Shown here piece after piece: positions 14,213 to 22,355 of a DNA stretch of 64,000 nucleotides. The position numbers and the translations under genes are program-made. Below the pieces are notes generated by a model. It was not told where the DNA came from and did not search any database. It worked only from the letters and a program-made list of their open reading frames with translations. Source of the stretch: CAZSNH01 sp052388455 (lineage in GTDB: Bacteria > Pseudomonadota > Alphaproteobacteria > Rhizobiales > Hyphomicrobiaceae); assembly GCA_052388455.1 (NCBI GenBank), contig JBQTIA010000007.1:62001-126000 (forward strand), given 5' to 3'. Every line of letters starts with the position of its first letter. The stretch's first letter is position 1.

Positions 14213-15283
14213 GTGACGGCCAATCGCATCGAGACCGAAGTTCGCGCCGCGCTGCAGGCGGCAGACGACGAAAACGCCTCGCCCGTCGAGCGCGCGGAGA
14301 TGCTGATGGAGATCGCCATGGGTCTCCAGCTCCGGCCCAAGTCGCCGAGCCAGCTCGTCTCCGCCGTCGAGCTCTACGACCGCGCTCTGGCCCTCTGCCC
14401 CTCGACCGATCCGCTGTTCCAGGCCCGCATCACGGCGCGCAAGGCCACGGCGCTGCAGGCGATGCCCGATGCGAGCGGAGATTCACTCGAGGAGGCGCGC
14501 GTGGCGCTCGATGCCGCCATCCGCGTTCTTCGTAACGACGGCAGTCCCGAAGAACTCGCCGAAGCGGAGATGAACCACGGCCTCGTGCTGCAAAGTCTCG
14601 CCGGGATGCGGCGGGCGCGGATCACGGACGCCATCGCCGCCTACCAGCGCTCGCTCCGCACGTTCGACCGGCAGCGCTTTCCGCAGGAGTTCGCCATTCT
14701 GCAGAACAACCTGGCGACCGCGTTTCTCTCCATCCCCTTCACCGACGAGCGGGCTAAGATGCGCGAGGCGCTGGCCGTGCAGGCATTCGAAGAGGGGCTG
14801 AAGGTCGTCAATCTGATCGACCATCCCTCCGAATACGCAATGCTTCAGAACAATCTCGGCAATGCGCTGCAATACGTCTCCTCGAGCCACACGGTCGAGA
14901 ACAACATTCGCGCGCTCGACGCCTACGACGAGGCGCTGAAGGTGCGCTCGCGCGAGACGATGCCGCTCGAATACGCCAACACCATCGCCAACAAAGCGAA
15001 CTGCCTGCTCAATCTGCCGGACGACGTGGAGCACCCGGAGCAGGGCAACCGCCGCAACCTCGTGCAGGCCCGGGCCTACTACGCCGAGGCGCGCGAGCTG
15101 TTCAACGCCTACGGCGAACTCGAAAAGGCCCGCATCGTCGCGGAGGCGCACGAGCAGATCGAACGCGAGCTGCTCGCCGATCCGTCCGCCATCGGCTCGG
15201 GGTTCCATTCGGCGAACGGCAGCCGACCCAACAGCGCTGCCAACGGGACGCACCACCACGGCAGAGCAGGAGACACGATGTGA
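14213..15283 (+). CDS. Tetratricopeptide-repeat protein of the hydrogenase cluster
   Basis: A 356-residue all-helical protein with repeated TPR-like helical pairs. Examples are SAVELYDRALALCPSTDPLF, NLATAFLSIPF and NLGNALQYVSSSH, ALDAYDEALKVRSRETMPLE and ARAYYAEARELFNAYGELEK. The last 50 residues are Ser/Asn/His-rich and probably flexible. There is no signal peptide. The GTG at 14213 has GAGGAA 6 bases upstream. Such TPR proteins are scaffolds; here it could dock the hydrogenase or its maturation proteins. It overlaps the following membrane-protein gene by 4 bases (GTGA). Confidence 0.85.
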   Translation: MTANRIETEVRAALQAADDENASPVERAEMLMEIAMGLQLRPKSPSQLVSAVELYDRALALCPSTDPLFQARITARKATALQAMPDASGDSLEEARVALDAAIRVLRNDGSPEELAEAEMNHGLVLQSLAGMRRARITDAIAAYQRSLRTFDRQRFPQEFAILQNNLATAFLSIPFTDERAKMREALAVQAFEEGLKVVNLIDHPSEYAMLQNNLGNALQYVSSSHTVENNIRALDAYDEALKVRSRETMPLEYANTIANKANCLLNLPDDVEHPEQGNRRNLVQARAYYAEARELFNAYGELEKARIVAEAHEQIERELLADPSAIGSGFHSANGSRPNSAANGTHHHGRAGDTM

Positions 15284-15492
15284 CCTTTCCCCAATTGACC
15301 GCCGAGGCGGCGGTCCTTGCCCTCCTGATCGGCCTGCTGGCCTCCACGATCGGCGGCGCGGCTGGCGGTGTGTTGACCGGCGGCAAGGCCCTCGGCAACG
15401 AGCTGGCTGCATTCCTCGGCGCATTCTATGGGCCGCTCGCCGGAGCCACGGGCGTCGTGCTCGGACTGATCGCGCTGGCACTGATCGGCTAG
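15280..15492 (+). CDS. Tiny two-helix membrane protein
   Basis: A 70-residue, very hydrophobic protein with two predicted membrane helices (AAVLALLIGLLASTIGGAAG and LAGATGVVLGLIALALIG) joined by a short glycine-rich loop. The GTG start overlaps the TPR stop. No charged catalytic residues are visible. Group 1h enzymes lack the cytochrome-b anchor of other group 1 hydrogenases, so this protein and the next are candidate membrane docking subunits; this is inference from position. Confidence 0.72.
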   Translation: MTFPQLTAEAAVLALLIGLLASTIGGAAGGVLTGGKALGNELAAFLGAFYGPLAGATGVVLGLIALALIG

Positions 15493-15502
15493 GGGGGCCG
15501 CC

Positions 15503-15727
15503 ATGTGGGAAATGACCAAAAGCTCCATCGCTCTGTTCTTCGCCGGCAAACTCTTCGCCGAGCCCGGCAAGGCTTACGCCCAACTCACCAAGGGTATCAT
15601 CGCAACTCTGATCCTGTTCCTGCTCGGAACCGGCTCGGGCCTGCCAATACACGCCGCCGCCGCCCTGGCCGGATTCCTCGGCGGCGCGTTGCAACCCTAC
15701 CTGTTCAAGGATCTCCGCTACCGCTGA
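15503..15727 (+). CDS. Small membrane protein of the hydrogenase cluster
   Basis: A 74-residue protein with an amphipathic N-terminus (MWEMTKSSIALFFAGKLFAE) and two likely membrane segments (KGIIATLILFLLGTGSGLPI; AAAALAGFLGGALQPYLF). It starts 10 bases after the preceding tiny membrane protein and ends 7 bases before the NifU-Rieske gene. A basic end (KDLRYR) suggests the C-terminus stays cytoplasmic. The family is unknown to me. Its pairing with the neighbour suggests a two-subunit membrane module. Confidence 0.72.
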   Translation: MWEMTKSSIALFFAGKLFAEPGKAYAQLTKGIIATLILFLLGTGSGLPIHAAAALAGFLGGALQPYLFKDLRYR

Positions 15728-15734
15728 GGCATCG

Positions 15735-16616
15735 ATGACGGTCGCCGGGCACATCTCGAACGAACGCGGAGACCTCGCCAGTCTCGTCGGCGACATCGAG
15801 CGTCTGGAGCAGATCTTCGACGCCTGGGACGACACGCCCAAAGGCGCCGTGACCGCCTACCGCCGCGCGATCGAGGATCTCAACGGCGAAGCCCTGCGCC
15901 GGCTGGTCAGATCGCTGAAGGGCAACCCGGCGGCTCTCGCCGCCATGAAGGACGCGGCGGCCGACGAGGTCGTCTATGCCGTGCTGAGGCGGCACGCGAT
16001 CATCAAGCCGAGCCTCAGCGAGCGGGTCGAAGCGGCGCTGGAAAGCGTGCGTCCGATGCTCGCCTCGCACGGCGGCGACGTCGAGCTGATCACCGTCGAT
16101 CCGCCGGCCGTCTCACTGCGCTTCACGGGTTCGTGCGACGGCTGCCCCGCCTCTCAGATGACGTTCCACGCGGGCGTGAAAAAGGCGATCGAGGACGCCT
16201 GCCCGGAAATTACCGACATCGTGCAGGTGAAGGGGCTGAGCAGCGGTAGCAGTGGTTCGGGCGAGGGTCACGTCAACTTCGTCAGCCCGTTCGCGAACGG
16301 CACCGGCGGGCACTGGCAATTCGCCGCCTCCCTCGGCGACATTCCGCAGGGTGGCATCCGAGTCGTGGCGCTGGACGGCGGCACCGTCATCGTTTCGCGC
16401 CTCGGATCAGCCGTAACCTGCTTCTCGAACACCTGCGCCCACCTCGGCCTGCCGCTCGACAATGGACTCGTCGACGACGGCATCATCACCTGTCCGCACC
16501 ACGGCTTCGCCTACGACCTCGCCTCCGGCGAATGCCTGACCGCGCCGACGGTGCAGCTCCTCTCCCACGCCGTGCGAGTCGTGGGCAAACGTGTCGAAGT
16601 GAGGCTCGCAACATAG
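15735..16616 (+). CDS. NifU-Rieske fusion iron-sulfur protein (HhyE/HucE-like)
   Basis: A 293-residue two-domain FeS protein. Residues about 95-165 form a NifU C-terminal domain with the C134-x2-C137 motif (RFTGSCDGCPASQMTFHAG). Residues about 185-290 form a Rieske [2Fe-2S] domain, with C234-x-H236 and C253-x2-H256 (NTCAHLGLPLDNG; IITCPHHGFAYD). The linker is Ser/Gly-rich. Mycobacterial group 1h loci carry related proteins, called HhyE/HucE, proposed to pass electrons from hydrogenase toward the quinone pool. No membrane helix or Tat signal is present. The N-terminal 90 residues are helical and unassigned. Confidence 0.9.
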   Translation: MTVAGHISNERGDLASLVGDIERLEQIFDAWDDTPKGAVTAYRRAIEDLNGEALRRLVRSLKGNPAALAAMKDAAADEVVYAVLRRHAIIKPSLSERVEAALESVRPMLASHGGDVELITVDPPAVSLRFTGSCDGCPASQMTFHAGVKKAIEDACPEITDIVQVKGLSSGSSGSGEGHVNFVSPFANGTGGHWQFAASLGDIPQGGIRVVALDGGTVIVSRLGSAVTCFSNTCAHLGLPLDNGLVDDGIITCPHHGFAYDLASGECLTAPTVQLLSHAVRVVGKRVEVRLAT

Positions 16617-16618
16617 CC

Positions 16619-17824
16619 ATGCGCGTATCGCTCGCCCCGGCTGTCCGGCCCTTGGCCCCGATTTGGGGAGCGGGCGAGCGGCTGCGACCGCTGCCTTTGC
16701 TCGATCCCGCCGGTGCGCGCGTGATCCTCGGGCCGCGGCAGGGCGCCGACGGTCTCGCCGAGCCGATCGCACCGGCCGCAGGCTCCCTGTTCGGACCACG
16801 CGGGGCCTGCCTCACGCATCCAAACGGCCCGCTCATCGTCTGCGATACCGGACACCACCGCCTGCTCGTCTGGCAACGCGCCCCCACCGCCGATCACGCG
16901 CCGGCCGATCTCGTCATCGGCCAGCGGGATTTCAGGACCGAGGGCCGCAACGGCAGAGGACCGGTCAGCGCCACATCGCTCAATGTTCCAACCGGAGTGG
17001 CGAGTGACGGTCGCATCCTGGCCGTCGCCGATGCCTGGAATCACCGCGTCCTGCTGTGGCATTCGCTCCCCACCCGGCCGAACCAGCCGGCCGACGTGGT
17101 TCTCGGCCAGGCCGATTTTTCCGCTGGCCTCGCCAATCGCGGCGGCGACCGGCCGACGGCCAGTACACTCAACTGGTGTTACGGTGTCGCCATCGTCGAT
17201 GGTCGGCTCATCGTCGCCGACACCGGCAATCGCCGCGTGCTGATCTGGGACCGCAACCCTGCGGTCAACGGGGCGCCGGCCGACCTCGTGCTCGGTCAGA
17301 ACGACTTCACGACCCGCGACGAGAATGCCGGCGCTTCACCGGGTGCCGTCGGGATGCGCTGGCCGCACGGCATCGCGTTTGCCAGCGGCAGGATGCTGGT
17401 GTCCGACGCCGGCAACAACCGGGTCATGGTCTGGCAGCGGTTGCCGGTCACGAACGGGGCGGCCTGCGATTTCGTGCTCGGCCAGAGCGATCTCGCCGCT
17501 GTCGATCACAACCAGGCCGCCTACTATCCGACAGCCACGGCCATGAACATGCCCTACGGGCTGGCGGTGCATGGCGGCCGCCTTCTTGTTGCCGACACGG
17601 CCAGCTCGCGGCTCGTCGGATTCGATATGTCTGCATTGTCCATGGGCGCCGCGGCGAGCCACCTCGCCGGCCAGCGCACTTTCGCCGACAAAGGCGACAA
17701 CCGCTGGGGCTTCCCCAGGCGCGACAGCCTGTGCTGGCCCTACAGCGTGTCGGCGTGTGGAACCACGACGGTCATCGCCGACAGCGGCAACAACCGGGTT
17801 CTGTTGTGGGAGGCGGCCGCATGA
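16619..17824 (+). CDS. NHL-repeat beta-propeller protein
   Basis: A 401-residue protein made of repeated NHL blades, each with a pattern like GRLIVADTGNRRVLIWDRNP followed by ADLVLGQNDF. At least five are visible: VCDTGHHRLLVW, AVADAWNHRVLLWH, VADTGNRRVLIW, VSDAGNNRVMVWQ and IADSGNNRVLLW. They would close into a propeller. The ATG at 16619 sits 2 bases after the upstream stop. No signal peptide is seen, so it is probably cytoplasmic. NHL proteins occur in actinobacterial group 1h loci with unknown role, perhaps a protein-binding platform for the enzyme. It overlaps hypF by 4 bases. Confidence 0.88.
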   Translation: MRVSLAPAVRPLAPIWGAGERLRPLPLLDPAGARVILGPRQGADGLAEPIAPAAGSLFGPRGACLTHPNGPLIVCDTGHHRLLVWQRAPTADHAPADLVIGQRDFRTEGRNGRGPVSATSLNVPTGVASDGRILAVADAWNHRVLLWHSLPTRPNQPADVVLGQADFSAGLANRGGDRPTASTLNWCYGVAIVDGRLIVADTGNRRVLIWDRNPAVNGAPADLVLGQNDFTTRDENAGASPGAVGMRWPHGIAFASGRMLVSDAGNNRVMVWQRLPVTNGAACDFVLGQSDLAAVDHNQAAYYPTATAMNMPYGLAVHGGRLLVADTASSRLVGFDMSALSMGAAASHLAGQRTFADKGDNRWGFPRRDSLCWPYSVSACGTTTVIADSGNNRVLLWEAAA

Positions 17825-20274
17825 CCCTGCTCCTGCACCCCGCCAAGGCACCCTCGACGGACAGCGTCGAGATTCGTGTGCGCGGGCGGGTACAGGGCGT
17901 GGGCTTCCGGCCGTTCGTGTGGCGGATCGCGCGGGAGAGTGGGTTGCGCGGGGACGTGTTGAACGACGCCCATGGCGTGCTGATCCGGGCATCCGGGCCG
18001 AGCGCGTCGATCGCCGACTTCACCCGCCGCATCGGGCGGGAGTCGCCGCCGCTCGCACGCATCGAAGCCATCGAGGTGCGCCCCTGCGCGGATCCACTGG
18101 CCGATGATTTCATCATCGCCGGCAGCCTCGGTGGCAGCGCCCATACCGAGATCACACCCGACGCCGCGATGTGCCCGGAGTGTGCCACCGAAATCTTCGA
18201 CCCCTTCTCACGCCGCTATCGCTACCCCTTCGCGACCTGCACCCACTGCGGACCGCGCCTGACCATCGTGACCGGCGTCCCCTACGACCGCCCGTCGACG
18301 ACCATGGCTCCCTTCGATCTCTGCGAAGCCTGTGCCGCCGAATATCGCGATCCGGCTGACCGGCGCTTCCATGCCGAGACGACCGCGTGCCACGCCTGCG
18401 GACCCAAGGCGCGGCTCGTTCGCCTCGACGGGCGGCCCGTCAGCTTCGAGCAGCATTCGATGCTCGACGATACCGATGCCGCCATGAGCCTCATCCAGAA
18501 GGGCGAAATCGTCGCCATCAAGGGGCTCGGCGGCTATCAGATCGCCTGTGATGCCACCAACACGGCCGCCGTCGCCACACTGCGCCAGCGAAAAAAGCGC
18601 GATGCCAAGCCTTTCGCCCTGATGGCCCGCGATTTCGACGTGATCAGCCAGTACTGCGTAATGCGCCCGGAAGAGGAAAAGGCGCTGACATCGCCGGAAG
18701 CACCCATTGTTCTCCTGTCTAAGAATGGCGCGAAGTCCCTGCCCGATGCGATAGCACCGGGTCTCTCCACTCTCGGTTTCATGCTGCCGACGACGCCGCT
18801 GCACGCGCTGCTGATGCGGCGGATGACGCGCCCGGTCGTGATGACCAGCGGAAACCTGTCCGACGAGCCGCAGGCGACGGACGACGACGACGCGCGGAGC
18901 CGCCTTGCCAGCATTGCCAGCTACGCCTTGGTCCACGATCGCGGGATAGCGAACCGGGTCGACGACAGCGTCGTGCGTTTTGCTGCCGGATTGATGCACG
19001 TGCTGCGCCGATCGCGCGGCTACGCTCCGGCCGCCATGTCATTGCCAAAAGGCTTCGAGACCGCGCCTGAAATTCTTGCCTTAGGGGCCGAACTCAAATC
19101 GACGTTCTGCCTCATCAAGGACGGCGCCGCGATCCTCTCGCAGCATCAGGGCGATCTCGACGACGCACGAACCTTCGACGATTACAAGCAGAACCTCGCT
19201 CTGTTCACGAGGGTGTACGATTGCCGCGTTGAAGCGCTCGTTGCCGACCGGCATCCCGAGTACCGCTCGACGAAACTGGCGCGGGAAAAGGCGCTGGCGG
19301 ACCACCTGCCGCTCGCCTTCGTCCAGCACCATCACGCGCACGTCACCTCGTGCCTCGCCGAGAATGGACGCCCGCTCGACGCGCCGCCGGTCCTCGGCAT
19401 CGTGCTCGACGGCCTCGGCCTCGGCGATGACGGGATGATCTGGGGCGGAGAATTCCTGCTGGCGGACTATCGCGACTATCGCCGCCTCGGCACGTTCAAG
19501 CCGGTCGCGATGATCGGCGGAGACAAGGCCTCGCGCGAGCCGTGGCGCAATCTCTATGCCCACCTGATGGCCGAGATGGGCTGGCCGGCTTTTGCTCTGA
19601 ATTTCGCAGAGCTGGCGCTGTTCCGCGACCTCGACGCCAAGCCGCGCAAGCTGCTCGACGCAATGCTGCGCGAAGGGACGAATGCACCCCTAGCCTCCTC
19701 GTGCGGCCGGCTGTTCGACGCCGTGGCCGCGGCCGTCGGGCTGTGCCGCGAGAACCAGGGTTACGAAGGGCAGGCCGCAGCTCAGCTCGAAGCGGCGGTC
19801 GACCGCTACGTGCTGGAGCACGAGCACGAAATGCTCGCCTATCCGTTCACCATTCCCCGGCTGAAGGACAGCGGCATTCCTTACGTCGAGCCGCTGGCCG
19901 TCTGGAATGCCATCCTCGGCGATCTCATCCTCGAAACTCCAGCCGGGACTATCGCCGCGCGCTTCCACAAGGGGCTCGCCCGCGTCATCACCGCCATGGC
20001 CGTAAAGCTTGCGGACCGCGACAGCAGCGAGGGGCCTCGCTTCGAAACGGTCGCACTGTCGGGCGGCTGCTTCCAGAACCGCATCCTGATCGAGGAGGTC
20101 GTGCGCCGGCTCGGCGATTGCGGCTTCGAAGTCCTCACGCATTCGAAAGTGCCGGCCAATGACGGCGGCGTAGCGCTCGGTCAGGCGGTGATCGGCGTGG
20201 CGCATCTCATTCACAAGAACAACAAAAGTAGAGGATCGCTCCCATGTGCCTCGGCATTCCCGGACGCATCGTGA
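17821..20274 (+). CDS. hypF: Carbamoyltransferase HypF
   Basis: An 817-residue HypF, which makes the thiocarbamate precursor of the hydrogenase cyanide ligands. The domain order is an acylphosphatase domain (RVQGVGFRPFVWRIARESG), two zinc fingers of CxxC type (CPECATE/CTHCGP and CEACAAE/CHACGP), a YrdC-like domain (GEIVAIKGLGGYQIACDATN) and a Kae1-like carbamoyltransferase domain with QHHHAHVTSCLAE. The ATG at 17821 overlaps the NHL stop; the much longer open frame upstream is antisense-like read-through of the NHL gene. Its 3' end overlaps hypC by 31 bases, encoding a short tail, KSRGSLPCASAFPDAS. Confidence 0.97.
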   Translation: MTLLLHPAKAPSTDSVEIRVRGRVQGVGFRPFVWRIARESGLRGDVLNDAHGVLIRASGPSASIADFTRRIGRESPPLARIEAIEVRPCADPLADDFIIAGSLGGSAHTEITPDAAMCPECATEIFDPFSRRYRYPFATCTHCGPRLTIVTGVPYDRPSTTMAPFDLCEACAAEYRDPADRRFHAETTACHACGPKARLVRLDGRPVSFEQHSMLDDTDAAMSLIQKGEIVAIKGLGGYQIACDATNTAAVATLRQRKKRDAKPFALMARDFDVISQYCVMRPEEEKALTSPEAPIVLLSKNGAKSLPDAIAPGLSTLGFMLPTTPLHALLMRRMTRPVVMTSGNLSDEPQATDDDDARSRLASIASYALVHDRGIANRVDDSVVRFAAGLMHVLRRSRGYAPAAMSLPKGFETAPEILALGAELKSTFCLIKDGAAILSQHQGDLDDARTFDDYKQNLALFTRVYDCRVEALVADRHPEYRSTKLAREKALADHLPLAFVQHHHAHVTSCLAENGRPLDAPPVLGIVLDGLGLGDDGMIWGGEFLLADYRDYRRLGTFKPVAMIGGDKASREPWRNLYAHLMAEMGWPAFALNFAELALFRDLDAKPRKLLDAMLREGTNAPLASSCGRLFDAVAAAVGLCRENQGYEGQAAAQLEAAVDRYVLEHEHEMLAYPFTIPRLKDSGIPYVEPLAVWNAILGDLILETPAGTIAARFHKGLARVITAMAVKLADRDSSEGPRFETVALSGGCFQNRILIEEVVRRLGDCGFEVLTHSKVPANDGGVALGQAVIGVAHLIHKNNKSRGSLPCASAFPDAS

Positions 20275-20525
20275 AGATCGACGACGCGACGAAGAAACTG
20301 GCGACCGTCGATGTCAGCGGCATCAAGCGGCAGGTCAACATCGCCTGCATTGTCGACTCCGCCCACCCGCCAGAGTCCTGCGTGGGCGACTGGGTGCTGG
20401 TCCACGTGGGGTTCGCCATGAGCCGCATCGATGAAGCCCAGGCCGCCGAGACGCTGAGAATCCTGACCGAGCTCGGCGAGGCGCAGGCCGAGATCGAGGC
20501 GATGCGGCTGTCGGCAGCGGAGTGA
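20244..20525 (+). CDS. hypC: Hydrogenase maturation chaperone HypC
   Basis: A 93-residue HypC/HupF. It begins MCLGIPGRIVKI; the N-terminal Cys2, exposed after Met removal, carries the Fe(CN)2CO group between HypD and the large subunit precursor. The ATG at 20244 lies inside the end of hypF, with a GAGGA site at 20231-20235. The C-terminal helix RIDEAQAAETLRILTELGEA is typical of the family. It works with HypD and HypE encoded just downstream, and precedes the SIS protein by 10 bases. Confidence 0.96.
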   Translation: MCLGIPGRIVKIDDATKKLATVDVSGIKRQVNIACIVDSAHPPESCVGDWVLVHVGFAMSRIDEAQAAETLRILTELGEAQAEIEAMRLSAAE

Positions 20526-20535
20526 GGACACGACA

Positions 20536-21228
20536 ATGGCCGAAAACCGCGAACTCGAGGGCCTCTATCCCTTCCTGCACGGCAAGGCGCAGGACCCGGG
20601 CAAGCTCGACGCCGCCCTGCTGCATTCGGTGGCCGAGAAGGCGCGGGACTCGCGCGAGACGAACACCCGCTTTTTCGCCGATCAGGCTGGCGTTCTCGTC
20701 GCCGCGGCGAAGTCAGTGGCCGGCGTCTATCGCAACGGCGGGCGGCTCTTCTCCATGGGCAACGGCGGATCGAGTTGCGATGCGTCGCACGTCGCGGTCG
20801 AGTTCGTGCATCCAATCACGGCCGGGCGGCCGGCGCTGGCGGCGATAAATCTCGTCGCCGATCTCGCTTTCATTTCGGCGGTCGGCAACGACGTCGGCTT
20901 CGATCACGTGTTCGTGCGCCAGATCGTGGCGCAGGCCAGAGCGGGTGATGGGCTCGTCGGCATCTCGACCAGCGGCAACTCCGGCAATCTCATCTCGGCC
21001 TTCATCAAGGCCAAGGAGATTGGGCTCGTGACCGTCGGCCTCGCGGGCGGCGACGGCGGGCGGATGAAATCCTGTGGCGCGGTCGATCACTGCCTCATCG
21101 TGCCGTCGTCCTCGATCCATCGCATCCAGGAATGCCACGTCACCGCCTATCACATTCTCTGGGATCTCGTTCACACGCTGCTGGCGGATGATCGCGGGTC
21201 GGCGGCAACCAAGGGAGCCGCGGCATGA
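20536..21228 (+). CDS. SIS-domain (GmhA-like) protein of the hydrogenase cluster
   Basis: A 230-residue SIS-fold protein related to phosphoheptose isomerase. Sugar-phosphate-binding signatures are GGRLFSMGNGGSSCDASHVA and GLVGISTSGNSGNLISAF. GmhA-like proteins are recurring members of group 1h hydrogenase loci, although no heptose pathway gene lies nearby. Whether it acts on a sugar phosphate or has been recruited for another purpose is unknown. It sits between hypC and hypD and overlaps hypD by 4 bases, so it is clearly part of the maturation module. Confidence 0.9.
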   Translation: MAENRELEGLYPFLHGKAQDPGKLDAALLHSVAEKARDSRETNTRFFADQAGVLVAAAKSVAGVYRNGGRLFSMGNGGSSCDASHVAVEFVHPITAGRPALAAINLVADLAFISAVGNDVGFDHVFVRQIVAQARAGDGLVGISTSGNSGNLISAFIKAKEIGLVTVGLAGGDGGRMKSCGAVDHCLIVPSSSIHRIQECHVTAYHILWDLVHTLLADDRGSAATKGAAA

Positions 21229-22355
21229 AATACGTCGATGAGTTTCGCGACCGCGAGAAGGCCGCCGCTCTGATCAGCGACATCAAGCGGCTGGTCGCGA
21301 CGATCCCCGTCGCCAGACAGCGTCCCATCTCGATCATGGAAGTCTGCGGCGGACACACCCACTCGATCTTCCGCTACGGCATCGAAGGGATGCTGCCCAA
21401 GGAGATCGAGCTGGTGCACGGGCCCGGTTGCCCGGTGTGCGTGCTCCCCATGGGACGGGTCGACGACTGCATCTCGATCGCGGAGCGGCCCGGGGTGATT
21501 TTCACGACCTTCGGCGATGCCATGCGCGTCCCCGGCTCTAAGAAGAGCCTGCTCACCGCCAAGGCCGAAGGCGCGGACGTGCGCATGGTCTATTCGCCGA
21601 TGGACGCGCTGGCGCTGGCCCGCAACAACCCCGACCGCGAGGTCGTCTTCTTCGGTATCGGCTTCGAAACCACGATGCCTTCGACGGCACTGACCATTCT
21701 CAGGGCCGAGGACGAGGGCATCGAGAATTTCTCTGTGTTCTGCAATCACATCACCATCGTGCCGACCATCAAGGCCATTCTCGACAGCCCCGATCTGCAT
21801 CTCGACGGATTCCTCGGCCCCGGCCACGTCTCGATGGTGATCGGCACCGCGCCTTATGCCTTCGTCTGCAACTACTACAAGCGGCCGATGGTGGTCGCCG
21901 GCTTCGAACCCCTCGACGTCCTGCAATCGATCTGGATGGTGCTGCGCCAGATCAAGGACGGCCGCGCCGAAATCGAGAACCAGTACGCGCGCATCGTGCC
22001 CGATGACGGCAACGACGCGGCCCTCAAGGCCGTGGCCCGGGTCTACGAACTGCGCGAGTTCTTCGAATGGCGTGGTCTCGGCTCCATCGATCATTCGGGC
22101 GTCAAAGTGCGCGAGGCGTATGCGCGCTTCGATGCGGAACGCAAGTTCGCGGTGCCCAACGTCAAGATTGCCGATCCGAAATCGTGCCAGTGCGGTGAGG
22201 TTCTGAAAGGCGTGATCAAGCCCTGGCAATGCAAGGTCTTCGGCACCGCCTGCACGCCGGAGAACCCGCTCGGCGCGCTGATGGTCTCCACCGAGGGTGC
22301 GTGCGCGGCCTACTACCAGTATGGCGGCGTCAAGAAGCAGGTGGCGATCGCATGA
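21225..22355 (+). CDS. hypD: Hydrogenase maturation protein HypD
   Basis: A 376-residue HypD, the [4Fe-4S] scaffold on which Fe(CN)2CO is built with HypC. Conserved elements are EVCGGHTHSIFRYG, HGPGCPVCVLP, FFGIGFETTMP, GPGHVS and the C-terminal cluster-binding part with CQCGEVLKGV, QCKVFGTAC and STEGACAAYY. The length is standard. The ATG overlaps the SIS gene stop, and its own stop overlaps the hypE start. Confidence 0.97.
   Translation: MKYVDEFRDREKAAALISDIKRLVATIPVARQRPISIMEVCGGHTHSIFRYGIEGMLPKEIELVHGPGCPVCVLPMGRVDDCISIAERPGVIFTTFGDAMRVPGSKKSLLTAKAEGADVRMVYSPMDALALARNNPDREVVFFGIGFETTMPSTALTILRAEDEGIENFSVFCNHITIVPTIKAILDSPDLHLDGFLGPGHVSMVIGTAPYAFVCNYYKRPMVVAGFEPLDVLQSIWMVLRQIKDGRAEIENQYARIVPDDGNDAALKAVARVYELREFFEWRGLGSIDHSGVKVREAYARFDAERKFAVPNVKIADPKSCQCGEVLKGVIKPWQCKVFGTACTPENPLGALMVSTEGACAAYYQYGGVKKQVAIA

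Noticed and set aside
17056..17820. N-terminal extension of HypF by 255 residues
   Set aside because: It lies over the NHL propeller in another frame and is Arg-rich noise; the ATGA overlap at 17821 gives the standard acylphosphatase start.
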